NCBI GenBank assembly: GCA_039566865.1
Contig: CM076956.1
Span: 10,861,511-10,925,510 of the forward strand
Source of the DNA: Aurelia coerulea
Lineage: Eukaryota > Cnidaria > Scyphozoa > Semaeostomeae > Ulmaridae
Length of the DNA stretch: 64,000 bases
Reading direction: 5' to 3'
The position numbers and the translations under genes are program-made. The notes under the pieces are model-generated. The model worked only from the letters and a program-made list of their open reading frames with translations. It had not been told where the DNA came from and did not search any database. Below, piece by piece: positions 12,801 through 20,600 of the stretch (its first letter is position 1; the number at the start of each line of letters is the position of its first letter).

Positions 12801-15703
12801 AAATTAAGCTCTATATTTTCAAACATTTGAACCTCATCAGGTTAATGAGGCTCAAAATGATAGTGAATTTACGAGACAAAAGGAGGTCAGAACACAGTTT
12901 ATAGATCAAAATATATGAATTCACCGTCAATGAATATACAAGGAAACTTAGTTTGCTGCAATTCGTCAAATTAAGCTTTATATTTTCAAACATTTGAAAC
13001 CTCATCAGGTTAATGAGGCTCAAATGATAGTGAATTTACGAGACAAAAGGAGGTCAGAACACAGTTTATAGTTCAAAATATATGAAATCACCGTCAATGA
13101 ATATACTAGGAAACTTAGTTTGCTGCAATTCGTCAAATTAAGCTTTATATTTTCAAACATTTGAAACCTCATCAGGTTAATGAGGCTCAAATGATAGTGA
13201 ATTTACGAGACAAAAGGAGGTCAGAACACAGTTTATAGTTCAAAATATATGAATTCACCGTCAATGAATATACTAGGAAACTTAGTTTGCTGCAATTCGT
13301 CAAATTAAGCTTTATATTTTCAAACATTTGAAACCTCATCAGGTTAATGAGGCTCAAATGATAGTGAATTTACGAGACAAAAGGAGGTCAGAACACAGTT
13401 TATAGTTCAAAATATATGAATTCACTGTTAATGAATGGACCATGAAACTTAGCTTGCTGCAAATCGTCAAATTGAGCTTTATATTTTGAAACATTTGAAA
13501 CCTCATCAGGTTAATGAGGCTCAAATGATAGTGAATTTACGAGACAAAAGGAGGTCAAAACACAGATTATAGTTCAAAATATATGAATTCAAGGTCAATG
13601 AATGGACTATGAAACTTAGCTTGCTGCAATTCATGAAATTGAGCTTTATATTTTCAAACATTTGAAACCTCATCAGCTTAATGAGGCTCAAATGATAGTG
13701 AATTTACGAGACAAAAGGAGATCAAAACACAGTTTATAGTTCAAAATATATGAATTCACTGTTAATGAATGGACCATGAAACTTAGCTTGCTGCAAATCG
13801 TCAAATTGAGCTTTATATTTTGAAACATTTGAAACCTCATCAGGTTAATGAGGCTCAAATGATAGTGAATTTACGAGACAAAAGGAGGTCAAAACACAGA
13901 TTATAGTTCAAAATATATGAATTCACGGTCAATGAATAGACTAGGAAACTTAGTTTGCTGCAATTCGTCAAATTAAGCTTTATATTTTCAAACATTTGAA
14001 ACCTCATCAGGTTAATGAGGCTCAAATGATAGTGAATTTACGAGACAAAAGGAGGTCAAAACACAGTTTATGGTTCAAAATATATGAATTCACCGTCAAT
14101 GAATATACTAGGAAACTTAGTTTGCTGCAATTCGTCAAATTAAGCTTTATATTTTCAAACATTTGAAACCTCATCAGGTTAATGAGGCTCAAATGATAGT
14201 GAATTTACGAGACAAAAGGAGGTCAGAACACAGTTTATAGATCAAAATATATGAATTCACCGTCAATGAATATACTAGGAAACTTAGTTTGCTGCAATTC
14301 GTCAAATTAAGCTTTATATTTTCAAACATTTGAAACCTCATCAAGTTAATGAGGTTAAAATGATAGTGAATTTACGAGACAAAAGGAGGTCAGAACACAG
14401 TTTATAGTTCAAAATATATGAATTCACTGTTAATGAATGGACCATGAAACTTAGCTTGCTGCAAATCGTCAAATTGAGCTTTATATTTTGAAACATTTGA
14501 AACCTCATCAGGTTAATGAGGCTCAAATGATAGTGAATTTACGAGACAAAAGGAGGTCAAAACACAGATTATAGTTCAAAATATATGAATTCAAGGTCAA
14601 TGAATGGACTATGAAACTTAGCTTGCTGCAATTCATCAAATTGAGCTTTATATTTTCAAACATTTGAAACCTCATCAGGTTAATGAGGCTCAAATGATAG
14701 TGAATTTACGAGACAAAAGGAGGTCAGAACACAGTTTATAGATCAAAATATATGAATTCACCGTCAATGAATATACAAGGAAACTTAGTTTGCTGCAATT
14801 CGTCGAATTAAGCTTTATATTTTCAAACATTTGAAACCTCGTCAAGTTAATGAGGTTAAAATGATAGTGAATTTACGAGACAAAAGGAGGTCAGAACACA
14901 GTTTATAGTTCAAAATATATGAATTCACGGTTAATGAATAGACTAGGAAACTTAGTTTGCTGCAATTCGTCAAATTAAGCTTTATATTTTCAAACATTTG
15001 AAACCTTATCAGGTTAATGAGGCTCAAATGATAGTGAATTTACGAGACAAAAGGAGGTCAAAACACAGTTTATGGTTCAAAATATATGAATTCACCGTCA
15101 ATGAATATACTAGGAAACATAATTTGCTGCAATTCGTCAAATTAAGCTTTATATTTTCAAACATTTGAAACCTCATCAGGTTATGAGGCTCAAATGATAG
15201 TGAATTTACGAGACAAAAGGAGGTCAGAACACAGTTTATAGATCAAAATATATGAATTCAACGTCAATGAATAGATTAGGAAACTTAGTTTGCTGCAATT
15301 CGTCAAATTAAGCTTTATATTTTCAAACATTTGAAACCTCATCAAGTTAATGAGGTTAAAATGATAGTGAATTTACGAGACAAAAGGAGGTCAGAACACA
15401 GTTTATAGTTCAAAATATATGAATTCACTGTCAATGAATGGACCATGAAACTTAGCTTGCTGCAAATCGTCAAATTGAGCTTTATATTTTTAAACATTTG
15501 AAACCTCATCAGGTTAATGACGCTCAAATGATAGTGAATTTACGAGACAAAAGGAAGTCAAAACACAGATTATAGTTCAAAATATATGAATTCAAGGTCA
15601 ATGAATGGACTATGAAACTTAGCTTGCTGCAATTCATGAAATTGAGCTTTATATTTTCAAACATTTGAAACCTCATCAGCTTAATGAGGCTCAAATGATA
15701 GTT

Positions 15704-15723
15704 AAAAAAAAAAAAAAAAAAAA
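15704..15723 (+). other. A20 tract at satellite/retroelement junction
   Basis: An uninterrupted run of 20 A separates satellite B, broken after ATGATAGTT, from the inverted retrotransposon fragment that begins ACATGG. The corresponding place in the complete element reads TTTTAACATGG, so the A run does not belong to the element. It lies upstream of the fragment's gag, the wrong end for an ordinary poly(A) tail of that strand. It could be filler added during end joining, an expanded A-rich satellite variant (GATAGTTAAATTACG exists nearby), or an assembly error. Confidence 0.9.
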
Positions 15724-17061
15724 CATGGTCCACCGAGCCGGATAGATAGAGACACGGACGTTGGACACCCAACGGACACTTTATTTACCGGACACTTTTA
15801 TGGATGTACCCATTTGATTATTGTTTGACAATGATTTGCCTAGCATGGATTCAGAGATACCCAGCAACTTTGAAGTGGTAAAAATGGATCAGTTATCCCT
15901 TGAAGATATTCGGGAAGAGCTACAGAGAAGGGGACTTTCGTCTAAGGGAAATAGGAGAACTGTAGCTAAGCGCCTGAAAGATCATTTGAACCAAATCAAA
16001 CATGAAGCTGTATTTGCTGGAGATAATCTTAATACTTCATCATCATCCAGTACAAAAAGTCCTGAAAAAACAGAGCTTAGCAATAAAAGAAGGAGAGAAA
16101 AATGTTTGAAGGTGAATATAAATGGTATCATGGATGATATGGTCGACTTTATGCAGTCATCAGATAATATTGTTGAAGTACAAAGCAGCTTGCAAGAATT
16201 AAACAAGCAAAGGCAAATTCACGAGAATCTTAATCATGAAATCATGGGTTTGATTGGAGACGAAGAGGTAGACGATGAGTGTCAACAGTTTTCTGAATAT
16301 CATCGTAAGATCCGAAGCGCTATGAACAAAGCTCAAAGGTTCATTACCGAACTATCCGTTGCTGCTGATACAGAGAGTGTGAATTCGTCCGAAAGACGCC
16401 ACAAGGAGATAAAGCTGCCTAGATTTGATCTGCCTGTATTTAGTGGAGATATTCTCAAGTTCACAGCTTATTGGGATCAGTTCAAATGTGCTGTTCATGA
16501 CAATAGAGATTTATCAGCTGCACAGAAATTCTCATATTTAAGAGCAAGTCTTAAAGGCACTGCATTGCAAGCAATCGATGGCTTTGAAACAACATCCGCA
16601 AATTATGAGCCAGCAGTTGCAACCATTTTCCACAGATTTGGCAGGAAAAGAATAATTGTTGCTTCATTGGTAAAGTCAATCGTTAAGTTTGAAATCAAAG
16701 ACAATGCGAAAGCAGCAACAACATTACGTCAACTACACGATACCCTCCAGAACAGGATAAGAGCACTAGAAGGCTTAGGATTCAAATCAGAAGACAATCC
16801 AGATGTTCAAATGGTTCTTATACCCCTCTTAGAAATGAAGTTGCCTCAGAATTTAGCAGAAAGATGGGAGCTTGAAGTGTCAGATCTCGAGGACACTGAA
16901 ATCACAATTGATTTATTTTTCAAGTTTTTGAATAGACATGTATTGTCAAGAGAAGCAGGAGAGAGAAGCCAATTAGAGAGCAGCAGCTCAAGTGGTCATA
17001 ATAGCAGTAAAAGCCTCAATAGAACTCAAGCTAATCATTTCAACAAGAAAGGAATCTCATT
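15722..17061 (+). mobile_element. Inverted 5' fragment of the BEL/Pao element (leader plus truncated gag)
   Basis: This stretch is the reverse complement of about 22330-23663 in the complete element to the right: the 3' part of the leader and the first 413 codons of gag, with only a few differences. It lacks its own 5' LTR and everything after the start of the nucleocapsid region. On the left it begins directly after an A20 run in satellite. On the right it runs, within about 3 nt (ATT), into the TG that begins the LTR at 17062. It is therefore a separate copy, not part of the element's own coding order. A nested insertion of one element into another's gag followed by loss of the rest, or a joint product made from two cDNAs before integration, would explain it. 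Confidence 0.9.
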
Positions 17062-17170
17062 TGAGTCCACATCGTTCTCTAATCACGTAGCGCAGCCAGC
17101 GGCTAAACAAAGGGCGCTGTCAGTTCTTTCGGGTCTATATTCTTCTGGGCGATCTATTAACGATGTTTAA
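15821..17170 (+). pseudogene. gag: Truncated gag of the inverted copy, reading into the LTR
   Basis: Residues 1-413 correspond to the Gag of the complete element: SAP-like motif at about 23-57, acidic/serine-rich linker, basic run NKRRREK at about 88-94, and a DUF1759-type region at about 198-345. The last 36 residues are unrelated and are simply LTR sequence read in frame, ending at 17170. Differences from the other copy include SSERRHKEIKLPRFD against SSERHHKEIKLPKFD, one extra Thr codon (KAATTLRQ against KAATLRQ), DNAK against DNVK, and QLESSSSS against QIENSSSS. The frame is open but the zinc knuckles and the whole of pol are missing. I treat it as a broken gag; whether a chimeric Gag is ever made is unknown. 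Confidence 0.88.
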
Positions 17171-17225
17171 ACTTCTTCGATAAATTCTCGTAGCGCAGCC
17201 AGCGGCTAAACAAGGGCGCTGTCAG
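17086..17225. repeat. Pair of 37-38 bp direct repeats in LTR with nested dyads
   Basis: CGTAGCGCAGCCAGCGGCTA continuing into AACAAGGGCGCTGTCAG occurs at 17086-17123 and 17189-17225, about 103 bp apart, and again in the other LTR. Each copy can form nested stems: an outer AGCGC/GCGCT and an inner AGCC/GGCT around AGC. The position, towards the far end of the LTR on the transcribed strand (R/U5 by position), suggests a structured RNA or a protein-binding pair, but no known motif is recognised. Confidence 0.8.
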
Positions 17226-17252
17226 TCCCGTTCGACGTTCAATTTATTCGTT

Positions 17253-17408
17253 GTGCATCGGCACTAAAATCCATCTGTGTTCGGTGTGCATCTGCACTAA
17301 ATTCTTCTTTATTTGGTGTGCTTCGGCACGAAAACTCTTGTTTATTTGTTGTGCATCGGCACGATAATCCTTGTTGAAGACTTAATGTCTTTTCTTGGGC
17401 TTCGGCCC
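17253..17408. repeat. 33-bp hairpin repeat in the LTR
   Basis: Four short inverted repeats at 17253-17264, 17286-17297, 17318-17329 and 17351-17362 are spaced 33, 32 and 33 bp apart. Their cores are GTGCATCGGCAC, GTGCATCTGCAC, GTGCTTCGGCAC and GTGCATCGGCAC, in a degenerate repeat of form TTSKTGTGC...GCACKA. A fifth, GGGCTTCGGCCC (17397-17408), and a sixth stem, AAGAC/GTCTT (17377-17391), follow. On the transcribed minus strand the cores read GTGC-CGAA/CGAT-GCAC and GGGC-CGAA-GCCC: 4-bp stems with 4-nt loops. The same array occurs in the other LTR from 24064. Confidence 0.8.
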
Positions 17409-17605
17409 GATAAAACAATCTTTCCGACTGTTTTCTCCAAAAACTGTGTTCTTACAACCAGCGAATAAAAAACAAAAACTGTTTGCGTCCACGCATCAAT
17501 GAATCCAATTATCAGTTAGCTGTAAACAGCTCTAAACAATAACGCCATTGTGTTGTGCTTCCAGTGAACAATGTTCAATGAAAGACTCTTTGAAATTCTG
17601 TGATT

Positions 17606-20600
17606 TCACGCTTTTGTGTAAGGAAATCTCCTAGTCGGCTTGGCAACCCGCCCCGAACGGGTTCGAAACGGAACATTCTCCCCCCCTTGATCTCTTGGCA
17701 TGAGATCAACTTCTTCATTGTTCTTCTGTAGTGTTTCAGGTGGTACAACAACGTTTGGTGTCCTCGTTTGATGTACCGTCTCTAATTCTCTATCAACCTG
17801 ACTTTGCTGTACCTCTAAATGATGTAGCCGTTGAATTGGACGTCTTAATTCCCCCTTCTGTGTCTGCAAAGTAGCAGTACGAATAAGACCATCTTTTCCA
17901 GGATGAACTTGACTGATGCGTCCCATTGGCCACTTCCCTCTCTGAACATTGTCGTCTGAGATAAGAACAACATCTCCGATATCTATGGATGGTTTCTCTA
18001 TCTTCCATTTGTTTCTGATCGACAACTTTTGGAGATATTCTAGCCTCCATCTTTTCCAAAAATGGTTAAGAAGTCGTTGATGGTATAGAAATCGTTGAAC
18101 AACTTGTCCTCTGTCTTCTTTCTTAATTGATCCATTTGGTATGCTGCGTAATGATCTTCCGATTGCAAGGTGAGCAGGGGTGATTGGCTCTGGATCTCTT
18201 ATATCATCTCCCATATACGTTAGTGGACGGGAATTGATCATCGCTTCGATGTCCGTCAGGATGGTGTACAACTCTGTGCTCGAAAGAAGAGCATTACCAA
18301 GAACTTTCTTCAATGGAACCTTAACTGATTTGACTATTCTTTCCCACCAGCCACCTCTCCATGGAGATCTCTCTGTTATAAACTTCCATTTAATTCCCAA
18401 CGAAGCTAATTCTCTTGCGACTCGATTTTGATCTATTTGCTTCAATCTTCTGATCTTTGATGACGCAAAAAGCTGTTGTAGAGTGCGATCAGCAGCTTTG
18501 AATGTTTTAGCATTATCAGACTGCAATGATTGACACAATCCTCTGCGATTTATCATCCTACGAAATGCTTGCAGGAAATCATCTGTATTCAGGCTATCTG
18601 TTAACTCTAAATGTGTCATGCGTGATGATGCACACGTGAAAAGGCAAATATAGGCTTTCTGGACATCATTCTTTGTACGAGTGTATAATGGACCGGCGAA
18701 GTCCACACCAACATGTGTAAATGCAAGTGAAGACTGAACTCTTTCTTTTGGCAAGTTTCCCATTTTTTGGGAGCAAGCTGCTGTATGCTGTCGTCTGCAA
18801 CTTCTGCAATTTTGAATAACTCTTTTTACATCACGTAGGCCTTGAGTTATCCATATCTTTTGACGTAGAACAGCTAGAGTTGTTGATGGACCTGCACAAA
18901 TTGACTGTTGATGTACTTGCATGATCTTCTTCTCTACAATTGAATGTCCGTGAGGAAGGATTACTTGGTGCTTTGCTTCTTCAGGTAGGTCTGAATTTTG
19001 GAGCAAGCTGCTGTATGCTGTCATTTTTTGGGAGCAAGCTGCTGTATGCTGTCGTCTGCAACTTCTGCAATTTTGAATAACTCTTTTTACATCACGTAGG
19101 CCTTGAGTTATCCATATCTTTTGACGTAGAACAGCTAGAGTTGTTGATGGACCTGCACAAATTGACTGTTGATGTACTTGCATGATCTTCTTCTCTACAA
19201 TTGAATGTCCGTGAGGAAGGATTACTTGGTGCTTTGCTTCTTCAGGTAGGTCTGAATTTTGGAGCCTTCCACCAACTCGCAATACTTTGTCTCTGCTGTC
19301 GTAAAACGGATCTAACATCAAAATTCTGCTTGACCTTGAAACTTGCTTGCCATCGCTCAATGCTTGTAACTCTTCCTTGTATGTTTCTGATTGTACTCTG
19401 CGATACAAATACATCTCCGCTTCTCGTAGTTCTTCTGCAGATGGGCCTTGCCAGGGTCGTTCTTGCTTGGGTTGTTGCTTAATTTTCTTGAATAGCTGAA
19501 CAGCTCGAAACACAATGGCTGTGACTCTTACAAGTTTCAACCATGAACTGTGTCTTTCTGGATCTATGATTTCTTTCAATTCGATTGTTGCAAGCATCTG
19601 CACAGTTTTCCTTGATTCTTGGCTTGCCATGTTTGTGACTGTCTCATTTGCTGTAATGTTACATGGCCATTGCTTCGATGGTAAGCTTAACCAAGATGGA
19701 CCTGTCCACCATTTCTCTGTTTGATGCAGATCTCTGCAGGTTAGGCCACGTGTTAGACAATCTGCAGGATTTTCTTTTCCTGGGCAATATCGCCAATGAT
19801 CTGGACTGAATTTCGACTGAATCTCTTCTACTCTGTTAGCTACAAATGGCTTCCATTTAGAGCTTGGTCCTTTGATCCAATACAATGCAATTGAGCTATC
19901 TGCCCACAAAACAACTTTACTGATTTCTCTTTTCATCGATTCAGCAACGAACGAAACTAATCTTGTATTGATTACTGACGCTAAAAGCTCAAGCCGTGGA
20001 AGTGTTACTCTCTTTAATGGTGCCACTCTCGACTTCGACATTACAAGCTTGGTGTTGATGTGTCCATTCATATCGACTGTGCGTACGTATACTGCAGCTC
20101 CATATGCTTTTGGAGAAGCATCTCCAAATCCATGGATCTCTACTCTTTCTGTTGTGCCTGCATTAGCTGTAAAACATCTTGGAATTTTGATATCATTGAC
20201 ATCCGAAAGCTCTACTTTCCATGATCTCCATTGACTGAGAATGTCTGATGGCAATTTGTCATCCCATTGCAGCCCTCTGCTCCACAGTTCCTGGAACAGC
20301 ATCTTTGCTCTTAAGACAAAGGGTGACAACAACCCCATGGGATCAAATATTTTCGATGCAAGGCTCAGCAGACTTCTCTTGGTTTCACAATCTTTGCTTT
20401 CAAGAATACTCTTTGCAACGTTGAAAAAGAAGCAATCATTTCTCGTATCCCAGCTCATTCCCAATGCTTTTATACTCTCTCTTTCATTGAAACATACTGT
20501 CAGTGAAGGTGCTCTCTCCTCTGGCTTGATTTCTTGAATTACCTTTTCTGAATTACTAGCCCATTTCGCTAATTGGAAGCCACCTGATTTCATCATTGAA

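Larger units (their letters stand above)
1567..15703. repeat. Satellite B (167-bp unit), left block, about 85 units, heterogeneous
   Basis: Head-to-tail array of a 167-bp AT-rich unit. Taking GAGGCTCAAATGATAGTGAA as the start, the consensus contains AAAAGGAGGTCAAAACACAG, TTCAAAATATATGAATTCAC, CTTGCTGCAATTCGTCAAAT, and TTTCAAACATTTGAAACCTC at its end. The block mixes many monomer variants: AATATACTAGG and AATAGACTAGG, AAATTAAGC against AAATTGAGC, and TTATGGTTC, TTATAGATC or TTATAGTTC. Higher-order duplications are visible and listed separately. Isolated open frames of 61 codons recur on the minus strand but are by-products of the repeat. No gene is seen in this stretch. Confidence 0.97.
17062..17675 (-). 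repeat. 3' LTR, 614 bp
   Basis: Direct repeat of 23874-24486, beginning TGAGTCC and ending GGAACA on the plus strand (TG...CA). I count three differences from the other copy: one extra A in the AAACAAAGGG run near 17110, A against T in CTTCGATAAATT near 17180, and G against A near 17213. On the minus strand AATAAA occurs at 17248-17243, 17313-17308 and 17346-17341, all possible polyadenylation signals. It contains a 33-bp hairpin repeat and a pair of 37-38 bp repeats, listed separately. Other dyads are AGCTGT-AA-ACAGCT (17518-17531) and AACCCG/CGGGTT around 7 nt (17645-17663). The pol stop codon lies about 70 bp inside this LTR. Confidence 0.95.

Noticed and set aside
5991..15527. Repeated 61-codon minus-strand open frames beginning MSLINLMRFQMF
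   Set aside because: They are longer than the 167-bp unit and recur only because the satellite lacks stops in that frame for some variants. They appear and vanish with single-base changes and show no domain. The same holds for those at 51164-61350.
15704..15723. Poly(A) tail of a processed LINE-type insertion
   Set aside because: The A run is at the 5' side of the plus-strand gag fragment and reads as T on the other strand's end; orientation and content do not fit a retroposed mRNA.
15982..16206. 74-codon frame antisense to gag, also seen at 23179-23403
   Set aside because: Present in both gag copies only because it is the complement of gag; its leucine run reflects the serine/glutamate-rich coding strand.
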